From assembly GCA_023458415.1 (NCBI GenBank), contig JAEWZO010000002.1, positions 36,681 through 100,680 on the forward strand: a DNA stretch of 64,000 nucleotides, in the 5' to 3' direction. This document shows, piece after piece, positions 39,904-48,573 of the stretch. Under the pieces are notes generated by a model, which ran no database searches, had not been told where the DNA came from, and saw nothing but the letters and a program-made list of their open reading frames with translations. The position numbers and the translations under genes were made by a program. Source of the stretch: Bacteroidota bacterium (GTDB lineage Bacteria; Bacteroidota; Bacteroidia; Flavobacteriales; Weeksellaceae). Numbering within the stretch: position 1 is the first letter of the stretch; every line of letters begins with the position of its first letter.

Positions 39904-42732
39904 TTAAAGTTCCTTCTTCAAAAACTTACCGGTTAAAGATTTTCTGGATTTAATAATTTCTTCCGGAGTTCCTTCTGCGACAATCATTCCACCATGTTTT
40001 CCGCCTTCCGGACCGATATCAATAATATAATCCGCAAGTTTAATCACATCCATATTATGTTCAATAATAATGAAAGAATTTCCTAAATCAACCAATCTGT
40101 TGATGGCATCCATCAGGATTTTTACGTCCTCAAAATGAAGTCCGGTTGTAGGTTCATCCAGAATGTAAAGCGTATTTCCGGTTTGCTTTTTAGAAAGTTC
40201 AGTGGCAAGTTTAATCCGCTGCGCTTCTCCTCCACTAAGCGTGGTAGATTGCTGACCAAGGGTGATGTAGCCTAAACCTACATCATGAAGGGTTTTTACC
40301 TTGTTAAATATTTTTGGAATCGGTGCAAAGAAATCTACAGCTTCGTCGATGGTCATTTCAAGAACATCAGAAATAGATTTTCCTTTATATCGTACTTCCA
40401 GAGTTTCCCTGTTGAAACGCTTTCCGTTACAGGTTTCACAATGCACATAAACATCGGGAAGAAAATTCATTTCAATTACTTTTAAACCGCCTCCCTGACA
40501 CGTTTCGCATCTTCCGCCTTTCACATTGAAAGAAAAACGTCCGGCTTTGTAACCCCTGATTTTCGATTCAGGAAGTTCAGCAAAAAGATTTCGGATGTCG
40601 GTAAACATTCCTGTGTAGGTTGCAGGATTGGAGCGTGGCGTTCTACCAATTGGGGTTTGATCAACATCCACAATCTTGTCGATATTATCCAAACCATCCA
40701 CTTTTTTGTATGGCAAAGGCTCCTGAACAGCTCTGTAAAAATGTCTGTTCAAAATTGGATATAAAGTACCGTTAATTAAGGAAGACTTTCCACTTCCGGA
40801 AATCCCGGTAACTACCACAAGTTTTCCGAGAGGAACTTCGAGATTAACATTTTTCAAGTTATTTCCAGAAGCGCCTTTCAGAACGATTGATTTGCCGTTT
40901 CCCGGTCTGCGAACTTCAGGAATTTCAATTTTTCTTTTTCCGGAAATATAATCGGCCGTAATGGTATCTGCTTTCAGAAGTTCTTTCGGATTTCCCTGCC
41001 ATAAAATTTCACCGCCGTGTTTTCCGGCTCTTGGTCCAATATCCAGAATTTCATCTGCTTCCAGAATCATGTCTTTATCGTGTTCTACGACGAGAACTGA
41101 ATTACCGATGTCACGAAGATTTTTTAGAGATTTAATCAGTCTTTCATTATCGCGTTGATGCAGACCAATCGACGGTTCGTCCAAAATATAAAGAACATTC
41201 ACCAGTTGCGAACCAATTTGTGTTGCCAAACGGATTCTTTGCGATTCTCCACCGGAAAGCGTTCTGGAACTGCGGCTTAAGCTCAGATAATCCAATCCAA
41301 CATCGAGCAGAAACTGCAGACGGGTTTCTATTTCTTTCAGAATTTCTGAGGCGATGATTCTGTTCTTCTCAGAAAATTTATCTTTTACGTCATGAAGCCA
41401 TTCTTTCAGATCAGCAAGACTTAGTGCGTTAATTTCTGCAATATTTTTTCCATCAATTCTAAAACTCAGACTTGAAGGTTGCAAACGGGTTCCTTTACAT
41501 TCGGGACAGACTTCTTCAGTTGTGAAATGTCTTTCCAGAAGTACGGCATCGTAACTTTCCTTATCGCCGATAATTTCTTCGATAATAGGAACCAATCCGT
41601 CGAAATTCACTTTAATTTTCTTTGTAATTCCGGCGTGTTTCAGTTGTTTAGAAACTTCTTTGTGCGCTCCGTAATACATTAATTCCAGAGCTTCTTTCGG
41701 TATCTCTTTAAAAGGGGTTGAAAGATCTGCATCAAATATTTCAAGAATATTCTTAATCTGTGAAACAATCCATTTGTTGGATTTCATGTCTTCCAACGGC
41801 AGCAAACCACCCTGATTGACAGAAAGTTTCGGATTATCGACAAAATATTCCGTATTTACTTTTTTGATGGTTCCCAATCCTTTACAATTCGGACAACTTC
41901 CCTTTGGAGAGTTAAAAGAAAAAGTATTAGGTTCCGGCAAAGCCATAGAGTGACCGGTTTCGTCATCCATCAGATTTTTGGAGAAATACTCAATATTATC
42001 GCCGTTCAATTTTTGAATACCTATTATTCCCTCTCCCATTTCCATCGCAGTTCTCAGCGACTTTTCCATTCGATTTTCGGTTGCATTTTCACCGATAATC
42101 CAACGGTCTATCACAATATCAATATCGTGGGTTTTGTATCTGTCGAGTTTCAGGTCGTATTCAATATCCTGAAGTTCACCATCAATTCTTGCCTGACCGT
42201 AACCTTTCTTAGCCATTTGAACAAAAAGCTCGTGATAATGCCCTTTTCTGGACCGCACAACCGGAGCGAGAAGCATAATTTTTTCGCCTTTGTAATTTTC
42301 TTTAATGGTTTCAAGAATCTGTTCTTCGGTATAACTCACCAGTTTTTTTCCTGATGTAAGTGAATACGCATCTGAAACTCTGGCAAAAAGCAAACGCAGG
42401 AAATCGTAAAGTTCAGTCACGGTTCCAACAGTGGATCTTGGATTTTTATTGGTGGTTTTTTGTTCAATAGCGATTACTGGTGAAAGACCTTCAATTTTAT
42501 CAACATCGGGCCTTTCCAATCCTCCTAAAAACTGGCGTGCATACGCTGAAAATGTTTCGATGTATCGACGCTGTCCTTCCGCAAAAATGGTATCAAACGC
42601 AAGGGAAGATTTTCCCGAACCCGAAAGTCCGGTAATCACCACTAACTCGTTGCGCGGGATTTTTACATCTATATTCTTAAGATTGTGTTCACGGGCGCCG
42701 TAAACTTCAATATATTCTTTTTCCTGAGACAT
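39904..42732 (-). CDS. uvrA: excinuclease ABC subunit A
   Basis: 942 aa from the ATG at 42732 (MSQEKEYIEVYGAREHN); an in-frame codon 30 bp upstream is less likely. Two ABC ATPase units: Walker A GLSGSGKSSLAFDTIF near the N-terminus and GISGSGKSSLINGTLYP in the second half; signatures LSGGESQRIRLA and LSGGEAQRIKLA; Walker B LYILDEPSIGLH and LYILDEPTTGLH. Zinc-binding CPNCKGLG, CPEC and CETCQGG...CETCNGKR are present. UvrA finds DNA lesions and loads UvrB in nucleotide excision repair. Confidence 0.97.
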   Translation of the reverse strand: MSQEKEYIEVYGAREHNLKNIDVKIPRNELVVITGLSGSGKSSLAFDTIFAEGQRRYIETFSAYARQFLGGLERPDVDKIEGLSPVIAIEQKTTNKNPRSTVGTVTELYDFLRLLFARVSDAYSLTSGKKLVSYTEEQILETIKENYKGEKIMLLAPVVRSRKGHYHELFVQMAKKGYGQARIDGELQDIEYDLKLDRYKTHDIDIVIDRWIIGENATENRMEKSLRTAMEMGEGIIGIQKLNGDNIEYFSKNLMDDETGHSMALPEPNTFSFNSPKGSCPNCKGLGTIKKVNTEYFVDNPKLSVNQGGLLPLEDMKSNKWIVSQIKNILEIFDADLSTPFKEIPKEALELMYYGAHKEVSKQLKHAGITKKIKVNFDGLVPIIEEIIGDKESYDAVLLERHFTTEEVCPECKGTRLQPSSLSFRIDGKNIAEINALSLADLKEWLHDVKDKFSEKNRIIASEILKEIETRLQFLLDVGLDYLSLSRSSRTLSGGESQRIRLATQIGSQLVNVLYILDEPSIGLHQRDNERLIKSLKNLRDIGNSVLVVEHDKDMILEADEILDIGPRAGKHGGEILWQGNPKELLKADTITADYISGKRKIEIPEVRRPGNGKSIVLKGASGNNLKNVNLEVPLGKLVVVTGISGSGKSSLINGTLYPILNRHFYRAVQEPLPYKKVDGLDNIDKIVDVDQTPIGRTPRSNPATYTGMFTDIRNLFAELPESKIRGYKAGRFSFNVKGGRCETCQGGGLKVIEMNFLPDVYVHCETCNGKRFNRETLEVRYKGKSISDVLEMTIDEAVDFFAPIPKIFNKVKTLHDVGLGYITLGQQSTTLSGGEAQRIKLATELSKKQTGNTLYILDEPTTGLHFEDVKILMDAINRLVDLGNSFIIIEHNMDVIKLADYIIDIGPEGGKHGGMIVAEGTPEEIIKSRKSLTGKFLKKEL

Positions 42733-42776
42733 TTTATAAATGATTATTTCCGGAAAAATCAAAATCCAGAATCCTG

Positions 42777-42784
42777 CAAAAATA
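42777..42784 (-). promoter_or_regulatory. -7 element of uvrA
   Basis: Minus strand TATTTTTG, exact TAnnTTTG match, 44 bp before the ATG at 42732. Confidence 0.55.
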
Positions 42785-42955
42785 CGGAATTATTACCGAT
42801 AAAACTGCGAAGCTGTTTTCTTTAAATTAAGATTCTGGAGTCAAGACTATCACTAATTAAAATCAATTTAAAAATAAAAGCAGATTATTTGTAACCTTTT
42901 TAAAATCTGTTCGTATAATTAATTAGAGCCCATAAAAAAGGGCATATTTTTCTAA

Positions 42956-43822
42956 ATGAGACAATTAAAAATTACAAAACAGGTTACCAACAGGGAAACC
43001 GCATCATTAGACAAATATCTGCAGGAAATTGGTAAAGTAGAACTGATTACCGCCGACGAAGAAGTTGAACTGGCACAAAGAATCCGCGCAGGAGACAGAG
43101 CTGCACTGGAAAAACTCATCAAAGCCAACCTTCGATTCGTTGTTTCGGTTTCTAAACAGTACCAAAACCAGGGACTTTCGCTTCCGGATTTAATTAACGA
43201 AGGAAATCTTGGACTGATGAAAGCAGCCAAAAGATACGACGAAACCAGAGGTTTTAAATTTATCTCTTACGCCGTTTGGTGGATTCGTCAGAGTATTTTG
43301 CAGGCATTGGCAGAACAGTCCAGAATTGTAAGATTACCGCTGAATAAGATTGGTTCTATTAATAAAATCAACAAAGCTTACGCTCACCTTGAGCAGGAAA
43401 ACGAAAGACCACCTTCTCCGGAAGAACTGGCTGAAGTTTTGGATATGAGCGAAGAAGATATTAAGGAATCGATGAAAAACAGCGGGCGTCACCTTTCGAT
43501 GGATGCGCCGTTGGTAGAAGGTGAAGACTCTAACCTTTATGACGTACTTCGTTCCGGTGAATCACCAAGTCCTGATAAAGATTTGATGCTTGAATCTCTT
43601 CAGATTGAGATTGAAAGAGCTTTGCAAACATTAACTTCACGTGAAGCAGATTTGGTAAGACTTTATTTCGGATTGAACGGAAAACACCCAATGACTTTGG
43701 AAGAAATTGGTGAAACTTTCGACTTAACCAGAGAAAGAGTTCGTCAGATCAAGGAAAAAGCAATCAAGCGACTGAAGCACAACACAAGAAGTAAGATTCT
43801 GAAATCTTACCTTGGTAAATAA
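42956..43822 (+). CDS. rpoD: RNA polymerase primary sigma factor (RpoD/SigA)
   Basis: 288 aa, the short form normal for Bacteroidota (no region 1.1). Region 1.2 RETASLDKYLQEIGKVELIT, region 2 with NLRFVVSVSKQYQNQGL, DLINEGNLGLMKAAKRYDE and FKFISYAVWWIRQSI, and region 4 with TSREADLVRLYFGLNG and the helix-turn-helix LTRERVRQIKEKAIKRLK are complete. This factor recognises the -33 TTG / -7 TAnnTTTG promoters seen through the window. A weak hairpin (GCCC at 42928 with GGGC at 42940) followed by ATATTTTT lies just before the start codon. Confidence 0.97.
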   Translation: MRQLKITKQVTNRETASLDKYLQEIGKVELITADEEVELAQRIRAGDRAALEKLIKANLRFVVSVSKQYQNQGLSLPDLINEGNLGLMKAAKRYDETRGFKFISYAVWWIRQSILQALAEQSRIVRLPLNKIGSINKINKAYAHLEQENERPPSPEELAEVLDMSEEDIKESMKNSGRHLSMDAPLVEGEDSNLYDVLRSGESPSPDKDLMLESLQIEIERALQTLTSREADLVRLYFGLNGKHPMTLEEIGETFDLTRERVRQIKEKAIKRLKHNTRSKILKSYLGK

Positions 43823-43841
43823 ATATATTCTGAAAAAACAG

Positions 43842-43866
43842 AAGCCGCAAATTTTGCGGCTTTTCT
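43842..43866. terminator. bidirectional terminator after rpoD
   Basis: AAGCCGCAAATTTTGCGGCTT around 43842-43862, then TTTC; faces the convergent Crp-family gene. Confidence 0.75.
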
Positions 43867-43870
43867 TATT

Positions 43871-44464
43871 TTATCCCGGTTGGAAATTCTTTTTTGCGAG
43901 TTCTTTTCGGACTCGACTTAAACTTTCCGGCGTGATTCCTAAATAAGAAGCTACCATCCATTGTGGAACGCGTAACATCAAATCAGGATACATTTTAATA
44001 AAATTAAGATATCGCTCTTCAGCAGTTTCGCCAAGCAACGAATTCACGCGGTTCTGAAGATTGCGGATATGTTTCTGCAAAAGAAGATCGTTATTAACGA
44101 TTGTCCCTGGAAAATTGAGTTTCAAATTAGGAAAAAAGTCGTTATCCAGAAGCACCACTTTCGAATCCTCCACTGCTTCAATATAATATTTCGATTTTTC
44201 GCCGAAATAAAGTGAACTGCGGTCGCTCATCAACCATTGTTCCGGTGCAAACTGAATGATGCGATCTTTTCCGTTTTTATCAATGGAATACATCCGAAGC
44301 AGGCCACTTTCCACAAAAAAAGTATGCTGACAAACCTCTCCTTCCTGAAGTAGAAACTCCCCTTTTTTTACAGTTTTTTCAGTGTAGTAAATGCTGCATC
44401 CCGAAACACTTTCCAAAGGAATATCCAGCACCTCCGAGAGGTAATGATTCATGTTCTTCATCAT
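43871..44464 (-). CDS. Crp/Fnr family transcriptional regulator
   Basis: 197 aa. A cyclic-nucleotide-binding fold is visible: VKKGEFLLQEGEVCQHTFFVESGLLRMY, then the middle region SSLYFGEKSKYYIEAVEDS, and a C-terminal helix-turn-helix part VPQWMVASYLGITPESLSRVRKEL. Cys residues needed for an Fe-S Fnr-type sensor are not arranged as in Fnr; the ligand is unknown. Its start overlaps the end of the ytxJ-like gene by 4 bp, so it is in the bacillithiol operon below. Confidence 0.88.
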   Translation of the reverse strand: MMKNMNHYLSEVLDIPLESVSGCSIYYTEKTVKKGEFLLQEGEVCQHTFFVESGLLRMYSIDKNGKDRIIQFAPEQWLMSDRSSLYFGEKSKYYIEAVEDSKVVLLDNDFFPNLKLNFPGTIVNNDLLLQKHIRNLQNRVNSLLGETAEERYLNFIKMYPDLMLRVPQWMVASYLGITPESLSRVRKELAKKNFQPG

Positions 44465-44838
44465 AACACTAAAGATTTTGAAATGCTGTGGTGCGAAGCT
44501 TCTTTGACGACTTTTCCATCCGTCAAAACGATGAGTTGAGGACTTTGGTGACGCACACCGAAATCTTCTTCAATTTTATTGGAAATGCTGCGGAAAGCCA
44601 GAAGATCAAGGAAATAAAATGAAACATCCGAACCTAAATTCGCCACCTCTTTCTCAAAATTCTTAAGAACAGTTTTGCTGATATAACAACGTGTTGAATG
44701 CTTGAAAATAGCAACTTTTCTTACGTGTGATTCTTCCACCGCTTTTTCCAAATCAGCTTCAGATTCAATTTTCTTCCACAAAAAATCACCGTTGTTTTCT
44801 GTTGAGCCGCTGCCAAAAAATTTATCTAATAAACCCAT
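44461..44838 (-). CDS. ytxJ: bacillithiol system redox-active protein YtxJ-like
   Basis: 125 aa from the ATG at 44838; an upstream in-frame opening to 44901 overlaps the preceding gene and is rejected. A single active Cys51 is in FKHSTRCYISKTVL, the monothiol motif of YtxJ/BrxC, a bacilliredoxin-like thioredoxin-fold protein that removes bacillithiol from mixed disulfides. FGVRHQSPQLIVLTDGK carries the cis-Pro. It lies 2 bp after the bstA-like gene and overlaps the Crp-family gene by 4 bp, so all three are one transcription unit. Confidence 0.88.
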   Translation of the reverse strand: MGLLDKFFGSGSTENNGDFLWKKIESEADLEKAVEESHVRKVAIFKHSTRCYISKTVLKNFEKEVANLGSDVSFYFLDLLAFRSISNKIEEDFGVRHQSPQLIVLTDGKVVKEASHHSISKSLVL

Positions 44839-44840
44839 TT

Positions 44841-45380
44841 TTACCAGTTTTTTTCTTTTTTCAAATTTTGAATATGTGCAAGATGATGGTCGCAATGCCA
44901 CGCGTAATATGCCAAACTTTCTCTCAAAGTGATGGAACGGTTTTGCTCCGGATGAAAAAATGTACTCTCATCAAATTCGCGGTTGGTGAGTGCTTTCAAC
45001 TCGTAAACCCAACGTTTATGAAGTCCTTTAAGAAGTTGTAGCGCCGGTTTAATATCAATAGTGAAGCTGTCCTGAAGTTCAGCCCAAGCTGCTTCGTTGT
45101 AAGGTTTGACAACTGGATTCTGTTCCGTTAGTGCGAGCTTAAACCGAATAAAAGAATTCATGTGGCTGTCTGCGATGTGATTTACCAGTTGTCGAACTGT
45201 CCATCCATTTTCCCGGTATTGTGTATCCAGCTGTTCATCGTTCCACTCACCTACCAGATTTTTAAGTTTATTCGGGAACATTTTAAGTACCGTAATATTA
45301 TCTTCCACGTTAACATCAGAAATATTTTCCGGAATTTCAAACTTTCCCAAAGGATATTTTTTTTGCTCTATATTGTCCAT
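44841..45380 (-). CDS. YfiT/BstA-like bacillithiol transferase (DinB superfamily)
   Basis: 179 aa. N-terminal KYPLGKFEIPE is typical of YfiT proteins. Metal-binding DinB-type histidines lie in VNHIADSHMNS and in YAWHCDHHLAHIQNL near the C-terminus. YfiT/BstA proteins are zinc-dependent bacillithiol-S-transferases that detoxify electrophiles, or metal-dependent hydrolases in older annotation. Followed after 2 bp by ytxJ. Together they indicate that this organism makes bacillithiol, although no bshA/B/C gene is in the window. Confidence 0.85.
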   Translation of the reverse strand: MDNIEQKKYPLGKFEIPENISDVNVEDNITVLKMFPNKLKNLVGEWNDEQLDTQYRENGWTVRQLVNHIADSHMNSFIRFKLALTEQNPVVKPYNEAAWAELQDSFTIDIKPALQLLKGLHKRWVYELKALTNREFDESTFFHPEQNRSITLRESLAYYAWHCDHHLAHIQNLKKEKNW

Positions 45381-45506
45381 TGTCCGTTTAAAAATTGACT
45401 TTTTGTCTGAATGAATTCAGTTGGTAAAACTTTTGTCTTTTTCAATTCATAAATTTACCAAAAAATAAAATTTGAAACTTATAATTTTTATCAATTTAAT
45501 TACATT

Positions 45507-46112
45507 ATGAAAAAAGCCCTAATTATAGTAGATGTTCAGAACGATTTTTGTGAAGGCGGCTCACTCGCAGTTCCTGAAGCTAATTCTGTAATTCCTTATA
45601 TCAACCTTTTAATGCAGGAAAACCAATATGATCAGATTATCCTTACTCAGGATTGGCATCCGGCAGATCATAAAAGTTTTGCATCGGTAAACGGCAAGAA
45701 AGTAGGCGAAACCATCAATCTGAACGGCGTACCACAGTTTATGTGGCCCGATCACTGTGCGCAGGGAACTTTCGGAGCGGAATTTCACAAAGACCTGAAT
45801 ATTCCTGAGAATGCGCACATCATTCAGAAAGGTAAAAATCCGGACTTTGACAGTTACAGCGGTTTTCAGGACAACAACCATTTTATGAAAACCGGTCTTG
45901 AAGATTTTTTGAAATACCATGACATCCAACTGGTAGAAATTGTTGGTCTGGCTTTGGATTATTGTGTGAAATATACGTGTATTGATGCAGTGAAAGCCGG
46001 CTTCATTACCTGTTTGCATTTCAACGGAACCAAAGCGGTAAACGTAAAACCTGAAAACGGACGCGATACGATTTACCAGCTTCTCGAAAACGGAGTAACA
46101 GTTTTAGGATAA
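45507..46112 (+). CDS. pncA: bifunctional nicotinamidase/pyrazinamidase
   Basis: 201 aa. Catalytic Asp9 in IVDVQNDFCEGGSL, the metal and Lys region with TQDWHPADHKSF and QKGKNPDFDSYSG, and the nucleophile Cys in GLALDYCVKYTC. Nicotinamide is deamidated to nicotinate for NAD salvage. Divergent from the bacillithiol operon; ends at a bidirectional terminator directly after the stop codon. Confidence 0.95.
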   Translation: MKKALIIVDVQNDFCEGGSLAVPEANSVIPYINLLMQENQYDQIILTQDWHPADHKSFASVNGKKVGETINLNGVPQFMWPDHCAQGTFGAEFHKDLNIPENAHIIQKGKNPDFDSYSGFQDNNHFMKTGLEDFLKYHDIQLVEIVGLALDYCVKYTCIDAVKAGFITCLHFNGTKAVNVKPENGRDTIYQLLENGVTVLG

Positions 46113-46114
46113 AA

Positions 46115-46141
46115 AAAAGGGTGAAAAAATTCACCCTTTTT
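46115..46141. terminator. bidirectional terminator after pncA
   Basis: AAAAGGGTGAA (46115-46125) and TTCACCCTTTT (46130-46140), loop AAAA; the convergent gene stops at 46141. Confidence 0.85.
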
Positions 46142-46515
46142 TATGTCATTTGACCCGGCATAAATGTAATACCTACGCTTCCAAAATAATTAATTCTTGC
46201 GCAGATATTCTGTCTGGAAATCGGATAATACGGCGTTCTTTTTAGTGCTTCGTCTAACATTTCCATAATTTCACCACTACAAAGTGAGGCCGATAATACA
46301 TAGAGTGTTCTTCGGTCATCGTTGTTGAAATAATCTTCATCAGCCGGTAAAAGAAACTCTTTTATTTTATTTTTATTTGTCGTGTAATATCCGTCAAATT
46401 CAAGTCCAAGCTCCACGGCACGGTTATGAATTTCGTTAATGCAAGGTCGCAAATATTCTTCAAGATTTCCTTTTGATTCTTCGAAATAAAATTCAAAGTC
46501 TTCTTTGTAAGACAT
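46141..46515 (-). CDS. uncharacterised protein
   Basis: 124 aa, acidic, without signal peptide or membrane segment (MSYKEDFEFYFEESKGNLE; ...ISRQNICARINYFGSVGITFMPG). I do not recognise it. It begins 3 bp after the stop of the rluB-like gene, so it is a downstream member of that operon. The C-terminal NYFGSVGITFMPG could be a short beta-hairpin. Nothing suggests truncation. Confidence 0.7.
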   Translation of the reverse strand: MSYKEDFEFYFEESKGNLEEYLRPCINEIHNRAVELGLEFDGYYTTNKNKIKEFLLPADEDYFNNDDRRTLYVLSASLCSGEIMEMLDEALKRTPYYPISRQNICARINYFGSVGITFMPGQMT

Positions 46516-46518
46516 TGA

Positions 46519-47571
46519 TTAAAGCATCTTCAAATTATTCACTTCCAGCTCTGTAAGAATTCTCCAGTGTCCGCGCTTAATGTTTTTCTTGGTTAGTCCT
46601 GCAAACATCACACGGTCCAAAGCTTCCACTTCGTAGCCAAGTCGTTGAAAAATTCTTCTGATAACACGGTTCCAACCAATATGAATTTCTATTCCGATTT
46701 CATTTTTAGGTTTGCCGTCGATGTAAGAAATGTTGTCAACTTCAGCAACACCTTCTTCCAAACGGATACCTTCTGCGATTGCGTTCAGGTCGGCTCTGTC
46801 GAGCTTTCTGTCTAACGTCACATGGTAGATTTTTTTCATGTTGAATGAAGGATGCGTCAATTTTTTAGTCATGTGTCCGTCATTCGTCAAAAGAATAACT
46901 CCAGTAGTAGAACGATCTAACCTTCCGACCGGATAAAGTCGGTAAGGAGACGCATTGGCAACAAGATCCATTACGGTTTTACGGGCCTTTTCGTCCTTGG
47001 TTGTTGAAATGTAACCTTTCGGCTTATTCAAAAGAACATATACAGGTTTTTCCGGAGTAATGCTTTGTCCGTCGAAAATTACTTTATCGGTCTTTTGAAC
47101 CTGATAACCCATTTCCGTAACCACTTTTCCATTTACTTGAACTAATCCCTGTTCAATCAGTTCATCGGCCTCTCTCCTACTACAAATTCCTGAATTGGCG
47201 ATGTATTTATTCAGACGGATAGTGTCTTTGTGCAGATCTTTTTCAATTTTGTTCAGTCTTCTTCTCTGCACGAAAGATTTTGCACGGTCATCGTCTCTGT
47301 CGTCACGGTTGAATGGCTTTTTTGGACCGAACTTACGATCACCTTTCTCATATTTGTTGCGAGTATCAAAAGATTTCCCAACTCTTTTTCCGGTACCTTT
47401 ACGTAATGATTTTTCGTAGGATTTCGCTTCGGACTGCGACATTAGCCTTCCTTCTCCTGCTGCAGGAGGTGTCTCTGATCTTTCGCCACGGGAAGTTCTT
47501 CTGTCTGAATTATGTGTTTTTGAAATTCTTGGTTTTTTACCTTTATCTGAAGAGTTTCTGTCTCTGCTCAT
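46519..47571 (-). CDS. pseudouridine synthase, RluB/RsuA family, with basic N-terminal tail
   Basis: 350 aa. After a basic, Ser/Arg/Lys-rich tail of about 115 residues comes the S4 domain (RLNKYIANSGICSRREADELI) and the RsuA-type catalytic domain: LNKPKGYISTT, then YPVGRLDRSTTGVILLTNDG with the catalytic Asp, and IGWNRVIRRIFQRLGYEV. It makes pseudouridine in 23S rRNA (RluB position ~2605 by analogy) or another site. The tail has SDKGKKPRISKTHNSDRR and DRDDDRAKSF segments, likely disordered and RNA-binding. Confidence 0.9.
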   Translation of the reverse strand: MSRDRNSSDKGKKPRISKTHNSDRRTSRGERSETPPAAGEGRLMSQSEAKSYEKSLRKGTGKRVGKSFDTRNKYEKGDRKFGPKKPFNRDDRDDDRAKSFVQRRRLNKIEKDLHKDTIRLNKYIANSGICSRREADELIEQGLVQVNGKVVTEMGYQVQKTDKVIFDGQSITPEKPVYVLLNKPKGYISTTKDEKARKTVMDLVANASPYRLYPVGRLDRSTTGVILLTNDGHMTKKLTHPSFNMKKIYHVTLDRKLDRADLNAIAEGIRLEEGVAEVDNISYIDGKPKNEIGIEIHIGWNRVIRRIFQRLGYEVEALDRVMFAGLTKKNIKRGHWRILTELEVNNLKML

Positions 47572-47588
47572 TTATTCTGAAATTTGTG

Positions 47589-47596
47589 CAAAGATA
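47589..47596 (-). promoter_or_regulatory. -7 element of the rluB-like gene
   Basis: Minus strand TATCTTTG, exact TAnnTTTG match, 17 bp before the ATG at 47571. Confidence 0.55.
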
Positions 47597-47628
47597 TGAT
47601 TTTTAGGAGGATGCCGCGATAAAAACCT

Positions 47629-48564
47629 TTATCTAAGAAAATGACTAAGTATTCCGTCTGCAAGCATACACAGAATTCCAACAAAAACCCACAAGCGCAA
47701 AACGTTCAGCGCATAAAATACAGTTTTCTTGCTGTTTCTAATAATCAAAGAAATGCAAAGCGCTATGATAAACATTCCAACTGCAAAATAGTACATCATC
47801 ACGTTCTGAAGCCCGCTTGCGAAAACAATGAGCATCGAAACCAGAAAAAGGAGTATGCAAAGAATGACTGAAATATATTTTGCCGTTCGCGAACCGAAAA
47901 AATTCGGAATGGTTAAATAGCCGAAAACTTTGTCTGCGTTCTTGGTCAGCATATCTTTCAACACATCAATTATTAAAATGATGAGAAAAAGAAAAACTGC
48001 CATAAAAAATATCTTCACTGAAAAAGTTTGATAATAAACGAGCATTCCGAAAAAAGGATACAGCGTTAAACTGACGAAAGTAAGATTGTTAAGAATTAAA
48101 ATTCTGCTGAGTTTATGGCTGTAAAACCACATCAAAAACTGATACACCAGAAAAAATATTAACACTCGTGGCGAAAGTAATGCAGCAACAGTAAGCGACA
48201 CTAAATTAAGTCCCAAATAAAAATAGAGAAAATATTTCTGCTTTAGAAAGCTTTGTAAACGTGTACTAAAAGGCTTCAAAATTTTGTCCTTTTCACGGTC
48301 GTAAAATTGATTGATAATTCCACCCGCTAAAATGCTTAGAATAGCACAAAAAATAATTCCGTGCACACGAAAATCAAAAACAAAAGTTCTGAAACTTTCT
48401 TCGCGATTGAATAAAAAAAATGTGGATACATAAAGCGCAAATGTGAGCAGAGCCACGACGAAAACCCTTGCTCCCAGCAAAAAACCCACTAACTGTGAAA
48501 CCCTGTAAAGAATGTTTCGGCGTGAAGACTGCCGGTTATTCAAGTTAACCTCTTTCCCCGACAT
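47629..48564 (-). CDS. UbiA family prenyltransferase
   Basis: 311 aa, about eight or nine membrane segments. The two Asp-rich motifs are present, though altered: GGIINQFYDREKDKILKP (N-Q-x-x-D-x-x-x-D, ~85-102) and LIIDVLKDMLTKNADK (D-x-x-x-D...D). The family transfers a prenyl chain from a polyprenyl diphosphate to an acceptor such as 4-hydroxybenzoate, 1,4-dihydroxy-2-naphthoate or glycerol phosphate. The acceptor is not clear. It lies 9 bp after the GHMP kinase gene, consistent with isoprenoid metabolism. Confidence 0.87.
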   Translation of the reverse strand: MSGKEVNLNNRQSSRRNILYRVSQLVGFLLGARVFVVALLTFALYVSTFFLFNREESFRTFVFDFRVHGIIFCAILSILAGGIINQFYDREKDKILKPFSTRLQSFLKQKYFLYFYLGLNLVSLTVAALLSPRVLIFFLVYQFLMWFYSHKLSRILILNNLTFVSLTLYPFFGMLVYYQTFSVKIFFMAVFLFLIILIIDVLKDMLTKNADKVFGYLTIPNFFGSRTAKYISVILCILLFLVSMLIVFASGLQNVMMYYFAVGMFIIALCISLIIRNSKKTVFYALNVLRLWVFVGILCMLADGILSHFLR

Positions 48565-48573
48565 AGGCAGAAA

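Noticed and set aside
44461..44901. Longer start for the YtxJ-like protein at 44901
   Set aside because: It overlaps the YfiT-like gene by about 60 bp, while the ATG at 44838 gives the normal 2-bp operon spacing.
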